Shown piece by piece: positions 24,833 to 32,901 of a DNA stretch of 64,000 bases. Source of the DNA: Anaerococcus sp. mt242 (GTDB lineage Bacteria; Bacillota; Clostridia; Tissierellales; Peptoniphilaceae); NCBI RefSeq assembly GCF_016798225.1, contig NZ_JAEUYX010000001.1, forward strand, positions 124,001-188,000, read 5' to 3'. A program made the translations under genes and the position numbers. The notes under the pieces were generated by a model. It saw nothing but the letters and a program-made list of their open reading frames with translations. It was not told where the DNA came from and did no database searches. The stretch's first letter is position 1; each line of letters opens with the position of its first letter.

Positions 24833-26740
24833 ATGAAATATACTAATATCACAAAATATGCATACATGGCTCTATCTCTAGCAATAATTTTGCCAACTAC
24901 AGCACAAGCAGCTGAGCCTACTGATAAAAATCAACTACCCTTAATAACAGAAGAACAAATAATGAATGATGTGACAGGTAAAGTTTCATCAGATATAACA
25001 ACAAAGCTTGATGGGACAGGTAAAATAGCTTACTACACAATTAACATTGCAAATGCAAATGAAGATTTAAAAGGAGTTTTTTACCTACTAGATAGATCAA
25101 ATCTTGAAAATCTAGAAATACCTCCAGATGAAAACATCTCAGTTGATTCAGTAAAAACAGAAGATATTACAGGTGGTAAAAAAATCACAGTTGACCTAAA
25201 AAATGTAAAAACTATAAATCTAAGAGCAAATATCCAAGAAGGCAAGGAAAATAATTTTGTTTTCGATTACATATTAGCAAACAATAGTGAAAGTAAAATT
25301 GTTAGCAAAAGAGTAGTTTCAGCTATAGAAACAGATGCACAGGGTAATAAAAACTTAAAAACCCAAGATATCTCAGGATTAGAATCGCTTATAAATGGTA
25401 AGTTTATAGATGAATCAAATATTGAGTGGTCTGATTTTCTAGTAAATCAATCTGATAAAGATATTTCAATAAATTATCCTATTAATCTTAGTGAAAACCA
25501 AAAGAATCCAGGTAAAATCAAAATCGAAACTCTTAGAGCAAGCAAAGATGGATTTGTAAGTGAACAAGCTTTCGATCTAGACTTTGGAGATATTCAAAAT
25601 CTAATAATTCCAGCAAATGGTGCTACAAAAATCACATTCAATTCTCTAGTTAATAGTAAAGAAAATACTTTTTCAGCAAATCAAGTTCAGTTAAAAAGAG
25701 ACTTAGATGTGTCAGAGAGTGACGACGTTGCTCAATTAACCAATACAATTGCAGCAAATGATTTAAAAATAAAAGAACAGCTAAAAGCAATTGATAAGGA
25801 TGTTGCTACACAAACAAAAGAAGCTCCAAAAATAGACACACAAGCAAACAATGATGTAGATGCCTTAACAAATGAAATAAAAGAAAGAAATGAGCAAATC
25901 CTTTCACAAATGAAAGAAATAGATAAGGATCAAGCAGTAGCTTCAAGCGAAAATAAAAACACTACTAATGAAAGTCAGGATGTTAATATCGTTGTTCTAA
26001 AAGATGAGACTTCTGATAAAGTAACAAGAAATCTATTAACTAGCAATAGCCAAGAAGATATAGATAATGTAGATATCGAAGCATTAAGATTAGATATTGA
26101 AAATAGAAATACAGAAATCCTCAACACTCTTCAAGAAATTGATAAGGAATATCCAAGCCTTATTACATTAGCAAACAACACAAATACATCTTATGAAAAG
26201 AGCTCAGATATTACTAGTCTTATAAAAGAAATCGAAGATAGAAATCAAACTATACAAGATGAACTAGTAAATATTTATGGTAAATACGCTGCAAGCACAG
26301 TAATGGACCTAAGCAAATCAATCGATGATGGGACTTACAAATTGCTAACTAATATTGATAAAAATAACGAAAAGACCAGTAAAATCATTGACCAAATAAA
26401 CCTATCAATAGAATCAAACAAAGCTTTAGATAATAAAGAGGAACTAGCAAATATAAAGGCTTTACTAGATAATATCGACAAATTAGAGAAAAACAACGAA
26501 AAAGCTCTAGAAAAAGTTGATGATGCAAAAGTAAGCAGAGAAACAAGTGAAAGCTTCAAAAATTTAGTACCAGGTTATTCAGAAAATGTCTACAATGATT
26601 TAGAAAAAGTGGTTACAGTAACCCTAGATCCACTAAACAAAACAACAAATCAAGTTACTAATGAACAAGCACACAAAAATTATCCAACTATAGCAAAATA
26701 CCTAGAAGATTTAAAACTATTACAAAAGTTCCAAAAATAA
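24833..26740 (+). CDS. Secreted protein with 28-residue coiled-coil repeats
   Basis: 635 residues. Signal peptide to about residue 26 (ALSLAIILPTTAQAA). Residues ~30-300 are beta-rich and unrecognised. From ~302 come four imperfect repeats of the plan D..LTN.I..RN..I...LKEIDK: for example LTNTIAANDLKIKEQLKAID, LTNEIKERNEQILSQMKEID, LRLDIENRNTEILNTLQEID, LIKEIEDRNQTIQDELVNIY, separated by Thr/Asn-rich linkers. The end is helical. No sorting signal or lipobox, so it should be released or non-covalently bound. TATAAT and GGGGGAC lie upstream; a terminator follows. Confidence 0.75.
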   Translation: MKYTNITKYAYMALSLAIILPTTAQAAEPTDKNQLPLITEEQIMNDVTGKVSSDITTKLDGTGKIAYYTINIANANEDLKGVFYLLDRSNLENLEIPPDENISVDSVKTEDITGGKKITVDLKNVKTINLRANIQEGKENNFVFDYILANNSESKIVSKRVVSAIETDAQGNKNLKTQDISGLESLINGKFIDESNIEWSDFLVNQSDKDISINYPINLSENQKNPGKIKIETLRASKDGFVSEQAFDLDFGDIQNLIIPANGATKITFNSLVNSKENTFSANQVQLKRDLDVSESDDVAQLTNTIAANDLKIKEQLKAIDKDVATQTKEAPKIDTQANNDVDALTNEIKERNEQILSQMKEIDKDQAVASSENKNTTNESQDVNIVVLKDETSDKVTRNLLTSNSQEDIDNVDIEALRLDIENRNTEILNTLQEIDKEYPSLITLANNTNTSYEKSSDITSLIKEIEDRNQTIQDELVNIYGKYAASTVMDLSKSIDDGTYKLLTNIDKNNEKTSKIIDQINLSIESNKALDNKEELANIKALLDNIDKLEKNNEKALEKVDDAKVSRETSESFKNLVPGYSENVYNDLEKVVTVTLDPLNKTTNQVTNEQAHKNYPTIAKYLEDLKLLQKFQK

Positions 26741-26757
26741 GGAAATCTAAACTACGT

Positions 26758-26791
26758 AAAAACGCCAAGGCGAACAGCTGTGGCGTTTTTA
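26758..26791 (+). terminator. Intrinsic terminator
   Basis: AAAAACGCCA / TGGCGTTTTT arms around a 14-base centre, 18 bases after the stop of the coiled-coil secreted protein. Confidence 0.8.
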
Positions 26792-27024
26792 TATTTTATA
26801 GTAATATTTCTTCAAAATCTACTTTAAACTAGTAAAGTATTCATTTATATAGTGGAGTTTTAAACTGAACAAAATCTTTTAAAATTTAACAACTCTAATG
26901 TTTTAGTGTAATTGAAAAATATTTTTTCTAGTAATTTATTTTAAAGTACTCTATAACTCTATTAGTAACACTAATATAGTAGTGTGATAAAATTAAATAT
27001 ATATATTTAGGTATATTGAGAAAG

Positions 27025-27178
27025 ATTTATCCACTCGCATCATAGATGCGCGGTCTAAACGGTAAGTTTTGGAGTTCAAAATAATTAGAGCTTCTAAGCT
27101 TTACATCTCGGCCAAACAAGCGTGAGCATAGTGCGTGGAGAGTTCTGTTTCTAATCTTAATCCCGAGCAAAACACTAA
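27025..27178 (+). ncRNA. Candidate structured RNA upstream of hydE
   Basis: The 481-base gap 26741-27221 holds no gene. Its last 150 bases are visibly richer in G and C than the AT-rich sequence before them and can fold: hairpin GCATC-ATA-GATGC (about 27036-27051), TTAGA-GCT-TCTAA, a stem CTCGG / CCGAG over about 60 bases, and GTTTTG (about 27073) with CAAAAC (about 27169). An inverted repeat ACACTA / TAGTGT lies upstream near 26966-26985. Strand is assumed to be plus. I cannot match it to a known riboswitch or housekeeping RNA; it could be an independent small RNA. Confidence 0.35.
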
Positions 27179-27185
27179 AATATAT

Positions 27186-27215
27186 TAGACAAGCACTCCT
27201 ATTCATTGATATAAT
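27186..27215 (+). promoter_or_regulatory. Promoter placed immediately before hydE
   Basis: TAGACA (27186-27191), an 18-base spacer and a perfect TATAAT (27210-27215). The ATG of hydE at 27222 lies exactly where transcription should start, and no Shine-Dalgarno sequence is seen before it, which would give a leaderless message. Confidence 0.45.
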
Positions 27216-27221
27216 ATTACT

Positions 27222-28262
27222 ATGAAAAACTTTAAAAATACTACATATTACACAGACGAAGAGCTAAAAAATTGGATAGAGGATGAGTCTATGAATGAAT
27301 GGTTGGCGGAGACTGCTGATCGTATTCGTAGAGAGATTTACGGTGATGCCGTATATATCCGTGGACTTATTGAGTTTTCCAACTTTTGCAAAAACAACTG
27401 TTTATATTGCGGCATTCGCAAATCAAATAAAAATGTTGATCGTTACAGATTGACTCCAGAGGAAATAGTTCAATGCACTGATGCTGGTTATATGCTTGGC
27501 TTTAGGACTTATGTTTTGCAAGGTGGGGAGGATACATATTATACAGACGATATGATTGTAGATATCATACAGGAAATAAAAGCAAAACATCCGGACACAG
27601 CTATTACCCTTTCACTAGGTATAAAAGCTTATGAATCTTTCAAAAGATTTTATGATGCGGGGGCAGATAGATATTTGTTACGTCAAGAAACATCTGACAG
27701 TGAACACTTTAGCAAACTTCACCCAGCTGGCATGACAATGGAAGAGCGTCACGAGGCCTTGTGGCAATTAAAAGAAATTGGCTACCAAGTAGGTGGCGGA
27801 TTTATGGTGGATAGCCCATATCAAACAACTGAGGATTTGATAAAAGACTTAAGATTTTTAGAAAAACTAGAACCAGATATGATAGGCATAGGACCATTCT
27901 TAACCAGCCATGACACACCCTTTAAAGATTTTCCAAACGGATCATATACAAAAACACTAAGATTGGTCTCAATTTTAAGAATCCTATTTCCATATGCACT
28001 GATACCAGCAACAACAGCCCTAGGAACAATCAACCCACTAGGACGAGAAATGGGACTAAAAGCAGGAGCAAACGTACTAATGCCAAACCTATCGCCAACT
28101 ATGTATAGAAAACAATACCAACTTTACGACAACAAAATTTGTACAGGAGATGAAGCGGCTGAATGCAAGGCTTGTCTAAGTATGAGAGTAGATAGGGCTG
28201 GCTACGAGATTGTAACTGATAGGGGAGATGTGATTACTAGGAAGGCTGAGTTGGTGTATTAG
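27222..28262 (+). CDS. hydE: [FeFe]-hydrogenase maturation radical SAM protein HydE
   Basis: A 346-residue radical SAM enzyme that acts in assembly of the H-cluster diiron subsite. The cluster motif CKNNCLYC (Cys 56, 60, 63) binds the catalytic [4Fe-4S] and SAM. The C-terminal CX7CX2C (CTGDEAAECKAC) is the accessory-cluster motif seen in many HydE proteins. Other marks: YVLQGGEDTYYTDD, QETSDSEHFSKLHP, TTALGTINPLGREMGL. The ATG lacks a ribosome binding site. hydG and hydF lie about 2 kb away on the other strand, separated by a GIY-YIG gene and repeats. Confidence 0.93.
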   Translation: MKNFKNTTYYTDEELKNWIEDESMNEWLAETADRIRREIYGDAVYIRGLIEFSNFCKNNCLYCGIRKSNKNVDRYRLTPEEIVQCTDAGYMLGFRTYVLQGGEDTYYTDDMIVDIIQEIKAKHPDTAITLSLGIKAYESFKRFYDAGADRYLLRQETSDSEHFSKLHPAGMTMEERHEALWQLKEIGYQVGGGFMVDSPYQTTEDLIKDLRFLEKLEPDMIGIGPFLTSHDTPFKDFPNGSYTKTLRLVSILRILFPYALIPATTALGTINPLGREMGLKAGANVLMPNLSPTMYRKQYQLYDNKICTGDEAAECKACLSMRVDRAGYEIVTDRGDVITRKAELVY

Positions 28263-28316
28263 TTTAGATAATTTTATAATTAGTTATTTTGTATCAAAAG
28301 TTAATCTCAATCTAGA

Positions 28317-28366
28317 AGATCCTTCGGTGACGGATTTGCACGTGCAAATCCTGCTCAGGATGACAA
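28317..28366. repeat. Palindromic dispersed repeat, copy 1
   Basis: AGATCCTTCG...CTCAGGATGACA with an inner perfect 20-bp palindrome (GGATTTGCAC and its complement) at 28332-28351. It is the inverted-orientation counterpart of copy 2. Confidence 0.7.
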
Positions 28367-28430
28367 TGGGATTCTTGGAAATAACATGTCTTTCACATTC
28401 TTTTCATACATAAAACCTAATTTGCACTCT

Positions 28431-28460
28431 GTCACCCTGAGCGTAGTCGAAGGGTCTCCT
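28431..28460. repeat. Palindromic dispersed repeat, copy 2
   Basis: GTCACCCTGAGCGTAGTCGA then AGGGTCTCCT; the complement of the ends of copy 1. Located 33 bases before the GIY-YIG gene. Confidence 0.7.
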
Positions 28461-28492
28461 AGTATAACATTTTTCTAATTGCGGAGAACTTT

Positions 28493-28873
28493 ATGTCTAA
28501 AGCATATTACGTTTACATTTTAGAAAGTAAATATGGTAGATCACCTTATATTGGTATCACAGGAAATATTATTAATCGTATGTTCCAGCATAAAAATCAT
28601 TTGATTAATGGTTACACTGATAAATACAACGCAACAAAATTAATCTACTTAGAAGAATTTGCGGATTCAAAAGAGGCGATAAAAAGAGAAAAGCAACTAA
28701 AGGGTTGGACGCGTTCGAAAAAGTATGGATTGGTCGATAAGGTAAATCCCGATAGAAAGGACTTGTCGGAAAGTTGGGGGATTTCTATTTTAAGTCCAAC
28801 AGAACGTAGGCTTTGGGTTGAGAATTATAGAAAGTTGAATGAAGAGAAGAAGAAAAATAATAATAAATATTAG
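28493..28873 (+). CDS. GIY-YIG endonuclease-domain protein
   Basis: A 126-residue, single-domain GIY-YIG nuclease-like protein (UPF0213/YhbQ-like). The paired motifs are YVYIL (6-10) and YIGIT (19-23), followed by NRMFQHKNH, an EEF...EAIKREKQLKGWTR stretch and NPDRKDLSESWG, giving the catalytic Tyr, Arg and Glu pattern of the family. It is flanked on both sides by copies of a palindromic dispersed repeat (28317, 28431, 28905, 28985, 29096), which suggests the gene and the repeats travel together or interact. The tail beyond residue 103 (SPTERRLWVENYRKLNEEKK) is an extra helix. Ribosome site is weak (TGCGGAGAAC). Confidence 0.85.
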   Translation: MSKAYYVYILESKYGRSPYIGITGNIINRMFQHKNHLINGYTDKYNATKLIYLEEFADSKEAIKREKQLKGWTRSKKYGLVDKVNPDRKDLSESWGISILSPTERRLWVENYRKLNEEKKKNNNKY

Positions 28874-28904
28874 CAATTACTGTCATCCATATTGTTACTC
28901 TCTT

Positions 28905-28944
28905 TGTCACCCTGAGCGGAGCAAAGCGCAGCCGAAGGGTCTCC
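28905..28944. repeat. Palindromic dispersed repeat, copy 3
   Basis: TGTCACCCTGAGC...GCCGAAGGGTCTCC. The 303-base gap 28874-29176 holds copies 3 to 5 and the hydF terminator and nothing else that I can support. Short open frames across it are read-through of the repeats. Confidence 0.7.
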
Positions 28945-28984
28945 TGGAAAATAATTATCTCCGTTTTCAAATAATACCAACCAA

Positions 28985-29031
28985 GGAGATCCTTCGATTC
29001 GTTCATTACATTCACTCACTCAGGATGACAG
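28985..29031. repeat. Palindromic dispersed repeat, copy 4
   Basis: GAGATCCTTCG...CTCAGGATGACAGG, in the same orientation as copy 1 and inverted relative to copy 3, so copies 3 and 4 form a pair as copies 1 and 2 do. Confidence 0.7.
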
Positions 29032-29095
29032 GCGAGGTTCTGGGGATAACATATCCTTATAATATTTTATGACAATAGACCCAATTTATCACACT

Positions 29096-29136
29096 TGTCA
29101 CTATGAGCGCAGCAAAGCGTAGTCGATTGGTCTCCT
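29096..29136. repeat. Palindromic dispersed repeat, copy 5 (degenerate)
   Basis: TGTCACTATGAGC...GTAGTCGATTGGTCTCC; the same core as copies 2 and 3 with several changes (CACCCTGAG to CACTATGAG, GAAGGG to GATTGG). Confidence 0.6.
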
Positions 29137-29160
29137 TGACAGTAATTTTCCTATTTCCCC

Positions 29161-29190
29161 AAAAAAACCACCAAGCTCACACCTGGTAGT
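29161..29190 (-). terminator. Intrinsic terminator of the hydGF operon
   Basis: On the minus strand an 8-bp stem, CTACCAGG / CTTGGTGG with a short loop, is followed by seven Ts. Its first arm lies in the last codons of hydF and spans the stop. Confidence 0.75.
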
Positions 29191-30325
29191 CTATTTTGTC
29201 TATTATCCCTTGCAAATACGCGATTGTCATTCCGTAGTTTGTCATTGGGATATTTTTTTCTTTGCATTTTTTTACCCTATTCATAACACTTGTGCGGTTA
29301 AACATACATGATCCGCATTCTATGATTAGGTCGTATTTTTCAATATCGTGGAAGTCTTCGCCTCTGGCAAAGTCTATATTTACATTAGGATATTTTTTTC
29401 TAAGCATTTTTGGGATTTTTATTGTCCCTATGTCTTCTTCGATAGGTGGGTGGGTGCAGATTTCTGCTATTAGGATGTTTTTTACTTCATTGTCCAATAC
29501 TTTTACTGAATCTCTAAAGTATTCTACATCTCCCTTAAATCCACTCATTAGCACTGAAAAGCTTGTCAATTTGCTTTCTTTAGGACTTTTTTCGTAAACA
29601 TCTTTAAATACCTTTGAGTCTGTAATTATCAAATCTGGTGGATTTTTTAAAACGTTTAGAGTATTTTCGAAATTTTCCAAATTTGTGCTGATACATACTG
29701 CATCTTTGTCGATTAATTCTCTAATGGTCATCACTTGTGGTTTTATGAGCCTATCTTTTGGAGCAGCTTCATCTTGGGGCATTACCAAAACTACTGTGTC
29801 ACCTTTTTTTGCCAATTTTCCGGTCAAAGTCAATGGGCCATCATCAATTACTACTTTTTTTATTTCTTCAAATAAATTGTGCCTATCGTCTTTATTTACA
29901 TTTATAGAAATAGGTTTTAGGTCCTTGAATTTTTCTACAATTTCTTGTCCAATTTCTAAATCTTGTTTTGGTGCGATAAATATAATTGGCTTATCTTTTG
30001 CCTTTAATTGGTCGATAAATTTTAAATCATCTTCTAAACTTAAGACATAAAGGAAAATATCTGCTTTTTCTAAAACGCCTAGAGATTTTGAGATTCTCTT
30101 ATTAGATAGGTCTGTTGCGTCGTTTATTCCTGCTGTATCTATAAAAATTACCGGCCCAAGCCCGTGGATTTCCATGGGCTTATTTATTGGGTCGGTTGTT
30201 GTGCCGTGAGTTTCTGAAACTATGGCGGTTTCTTGGCCTGTGATGTAATTTAAAAGAGTGGACTTGCCGGCATTTGTGTTACCAAATATGGCAATGTGCA
30301 ATCTTTCTCCGCTAGAAGTTCTCAT
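29177..30325 (-). CDS. hydF: [FeFe]-hydrogenase maturation GTPase HydF
   Basis: A 382-residue HydF, the scaffold GTPase that carries the H-cluster precursor to apo-hydrogenase. The N-terminal GTPase domain shows FGNTNAGKSTLLN (14-26), the switch TTTDPINKP, and DTAG. The C-terminal cluster domain has CTH (CTHPPIEED) and IIECGSC, giving the CxH...CxxC set that binds [4Fe-4S]. Its ATG overlaps the hydG stop (ATGA), so the two are translationally coupled. It is the last gene before a terminator. Confidence 0.95.
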   Translation of the reverse strand: MRTSSGERLHIAIFGNTNAGKSTLLNYITGQETAIVSETHGTTTDPINKPMEIHGLGPVIFIDTAGINDATDLSNKRISKSLGVLEKADIFLYVLSLEDDLKFIDQLKAKDKPIIFIAPKQDLEIGQEIVEKFKDLKPISINVNKDDRHNLFEEIKKVVIDDGPLTLTGKLAKKGDTVVLVMPQDEAAPKDRLIKPQVMTIRELIDKDAVCISTNLENFENTLNVLKNPPDLIITDSKVFKDVYEKSPKESKLTSFSVLMSGFKGDVEYFRDSVKVLDNEVKNILIAEICTHPPIEEDIGTIKIPKMLRKKYPNVNIDFARGEDFHDIEKYDLIIECGSCMFNRTSVMNRVKKCKEKNIPMTNYGMTIAYLQGIIDKIDYQV

Positions 30326-31740
30326 ATATATAGGTCTCTTTTGCCATTTTCTACTGATGCTAGATTTTCTATGGTTTCTTTTCTGACTTCTTCATTTGGA
30401 ATGGTGTTGATTTCGCGGCCTATTAGGGCATCGATGTCTGCTTTTGTTTTTGGGCTTGCGTAATCTTCGCCGTATTCTTTTAGAGTTACCAAAGCGTTTG
30501 GTTGGCAAATATTACCGATTCCAACATTTTTAACCATTTCCATAAATACTTCACCAGTTCTGCCTTTTCTATAGCAAGCTGTGCAGAATGATGGAATGTG
30601 GTTTTTTTCTATTAGCCAGTCTACAACTTCATCTAGGGTTCTGTTGTCAGATAGTTCAAATTGGTCTGATCCTTCTGTGACATTTTCAGTGTATCCGCCT
30701 ACAGATGTTTTTGATGCACCTGAGATTTGGCTGATACCAAGTTCTAGTAATCTGCCACGCATTTCTTCACTTTCACGAGTTGATACTATCATACCTGTGT
30801 ATGGTGCTGCGATTCTGATACATGCTACTACTTTTTCAAATACATCGTCTGCCAATGCATTTTCAAAGTCTGCTACATCTACATCATCTCCTGGTTGGAT
30901 ACGTGGTACAGAAATTGTGTGTGGACCGACATTATATTTTGCTTCCAAGTGCTCAGCATGCATTAATTGGCCGATAAATTCGTATTCGTAAGAATCAAGT
31001 CCATATAAAACTCCAAGACCCACATCATCTATACCTGCATCCATAGCGCGGTCGTGAGCTGTGGTGTGGTAATCATAGTTTGATTTTGGACCGTAAGCGT
31101 GAAGATTTTCGTAATTTTCTTTATTATATGTTTCTTGGAATAGGATATATGTTCCTATTTCTGCATCATGAATTTTTTTGTAATTCTCTGTGGTTGTTGC
31201 AGCAATATTTACATTTACCCTACGAATTGCACCGTTTTTGTGGTGAATATTGTAAATTGTGTCAATGGATTCTAGTATATAATCAATAGGGTTATTTCTA
31301 GGGTCTTCTCCTGCCTCTAGGGCAAGTCTTTTGTGTCCCATATCTTGAAGGGCAATTACTTGCTCGCGGATTTCCTCTTGGGTTAGTTTTTTACGAGGGA
31401 TATGTTTGTTATGTCCGTGGTATGGACAATATGTACATCCGTTGATACAGTAGTTTGATAAGTATAATGGGGCAAATAAAACTATACGGTTAGCATAAAA
31501 CTTAAGTTTTAATTCTTTAGCAACCTTAAATATTTCCTCATTGAGGTCATCTTCGTCACAAGATAAAAGCACAAAAGCTTCTTTGTGATCAAGGCCTTTA
31601 GCCTTTCTAGCCTTTTCTAATATATCTATGATAAGCGGTCTATTGTGTGCATTTTTGCGACCGTAGTCAATTGTTTCTAATATTTCTTCATGGTTTATAA
31701 ACTCAGCTGGATCTGAGCTTTTTGGGTTATATTGTGCCAT
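30322..31740 (-). CDS. hydG: [FeFe]-hydrogenase maturation tyrosine lyase HydG
   Basis: A 472-residue radical SAM enzyme that cleaves tyrosine to supply CO and cyanide for the H-cluster. The radical SAM motif is CINGCTYC (CX3CX2C). The C-terminal CX2CX22C set (CTAC...CQPN) binds the auxiliary cluster where CO and CN form on iron. I chose ATG at 31740 (MAQYNPKSS) because AAAGGAGATTTT lies just upstream; the longer in-frame reading from a GTG would swallow that site. Leads the hydGF operon. The structural hydrogenase gene is not in the window. Confidence 0.95.
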   Translation of the reverse strand: MAQYNPKSSDPAEFINHEEILETIDYGRKNAHNRPLIIDILEKARKAKGLDHKEAFVLLSCDEDDLNEEIFKVAKELKLKFYANRIVLFAPLYLSNYCINGCTYCPYHGHNKHIPRKKLTQEEIREQVIALQDMGHKRLALEAGEDPRNNPIDYILESIDTIYNIHHKNGAIRRVNVNIAATTTENYKKIHDAEIGTYILFQETYNKENYENLHAYGPKSNYDYHTTAHDRAMDAGIDDVGLGVLYGLDSYEYEFIGQLMHAEHLEAKYNVGPHTISVPRIQPGDDVDVADFENALADDVFEKVVACIRIAAPYTGMIVSTRESEEMRGRLLELGISQISGASKTSVGGYTENVTEGSDQFELSDNRTLDEVVDWLIEKNHIPSFCTACYRKGRTGEVFMEMVKNVGIGNICQPNALVTLKEYGEDYASPKTKADIDALIGREINTIPNEEVRKETIENLASVENGKRDLYI

Positions 31741-31819
31741 AAAATCTCCTTTCACATTTAATTATAATACTAATTTGATAGGATTTACAAGCCTAAAATC
31801 ATATTTGTAAGCTTTTTAG

Positions 31820-32029
31820 TCGGGACACAGAATTCCTTATCAAGAAGCAGTAGATGATGGGGTTGCAAATGTCAAGAGATTAGCTCCAGATTTTTTACAA
31901 TTATTCTTAATTCTTTTGCCAATCATGGCACTTTTATTAATAATTGTAATTAGAGAGCTCAGAAGAAAAAAAACACTAAGTACGGAGGTAAAAACAACTG
32001 AAGAATCGATTAAGACTTACAAAAAGTAG
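31820..32029 (+). pseudogene. C-terminal remnant of a class C sortase
   Basis: An open frame of 69 codons without a start codon, following an in-frame TAG at 31817. It reads SGHRIPYQEAVDDGVANVKR, then a membrane helix (FLQLFLILLPIMALLLIIVI) and a basic tail. GHRIPY directly after the catalytic TL.TCTPYG.NTHRLLVR block is how class C pilus sortases end; here everything before that point is gone. The deletion removed the catalytic domain and probably genes upstream, leaving hydG next to the stump. The frame overlaps the start of the intact sortase, so the old operon junction is preserved. Confidence 0.75.
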
Positions 32030-32897
32030 TGCTATAGGCTACTTGCTAATCCTTTTAGGTTTGCTTTTTGTAACCATCCCGCTAATAAGAAGAACTTACA
32101 ATGATTACTCAGCAATTGCCTCCAGGAAAAAATTTGAACAAGTGCAGGCAAAAAGATCTGCTGATGAAGTTAATCAAGAAACAGAAAATGCAGAAGAATA
32201 TAACGAAGTTGTAAAAAACTCTGATGTTACTGTTTCTGATCCATTTACAGCTGAAGATTATCAAACAAAGTATGAAAAATTTACTAAAACAAACACACCG
32301 TTTGCTTATCTATCAATAACAAAACTAGATAAACACTTGCCACTCTATCTTGATGCGACTCTAGATCACATTTCAAGGGGTGTTGCTCAAGTGGATGGAA
32401 CAGCAATACCTATTGGTGGTGCTGGCATGAGATCAGTCATTGCCGGCCACAGGGGCTGGTGGACAGACACTATGTTTTTATACGTAGACCAACTCCAAGC
32501 AGGAGACTATGTTTATGTAGAAAGGGCTGAGCAAACCATGCGCTATGTTGTACATGATAAAGAAGTTATCGGACCATACGATTGGGATAAACTTGCTCCA
32601 CGAGGAGATGAAGACATATTGACACTGATGACTTGTAGTCCTTTTATGCCACCAAGACCAAATAGACTTTTGATTAATTGTTACCGCGATGAAAGCGCTA
32701 TTGCAGAAGAGTTCCAAATCCCAGGCAAGGAATTGCCTGCAAGTCAAAACGAACAAGCAGATAGTAAGACTGATAATATGGTAAAAATAACAAGAATAAT
32801 AACCCTAGTATTTGCAATTCTAGGAACTATATTATTTATCTTAACCCTAATCAGATTTATAAGAAGATTAAAAGTAAATATCGATTACGCAAAATAA
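31998..32897 (+). CDS. Class C (pilus-type) sortase
   Basis: About 299 residues. N- and C-terminal membrane helices (IGYLLILLGLLFVTIPLI and ITLVFAILGTILFILTLI) enclose a catalytic domain with His in IAGHRGW, Cys in TLMTCSP and Arg in RPNRLLINC. A DPF lid motif (VTVSDPFTAEDY) marks the pilin-polymerising class C. The start is uncertain. A TTG at 32043 lacks a ribosome site and cuts the first helix short; an in-frame CTG at 31998 lies 9 bases after GGAGG, restores KNRLRLTKSSAIGYLL, and follows a stop codon. I use the CTG. Terminator at 32903 separates it from the adhesin. Confidence 0.85.
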   Translation: MKNRLRLTKSSAIGYLLILLGLLFVTIPLIRRTYNDYSAIASRKKFEQVQAKRSADEVNQETENAEEYNEVVKNSDVTVSDPFTAEDYQTKYEKFTKTNTPFAYLSITKLDKHLPLYLDATLDHISRGVAQVDGTAIPIGGAGMRSVIAGHRGWWTDTMFLYVDQLQAGDYVYVERAEQTMRYVVHDKEVIGPYDWDKLAPRGDEDILTLMTCSPFMPPRPNRLLINCYRDESAIAEEFQIPGKELPASQNEQADSKTDNMVKITRIITLVFAILGTILFILTLIRFIRRLKVNIDYAK

Positions 32898-32901
32898 TTA
32901 G

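Noticed and set aside
26741-27221. Known riboswitch (SAM, cobalamin, FMN, TPP) before hydE
   Set aside because: None of their conserved core sequences could be found; left as an unclassified RNA candidate.
28785-29072. Open frames on both strands after the GIY-YIG gene (reading e.g. RFAPLRVTK or CHPERSKAQPKG)
   Set aside because: They are translations of the palindromic repeats, with no ribosome sites or codon bias.
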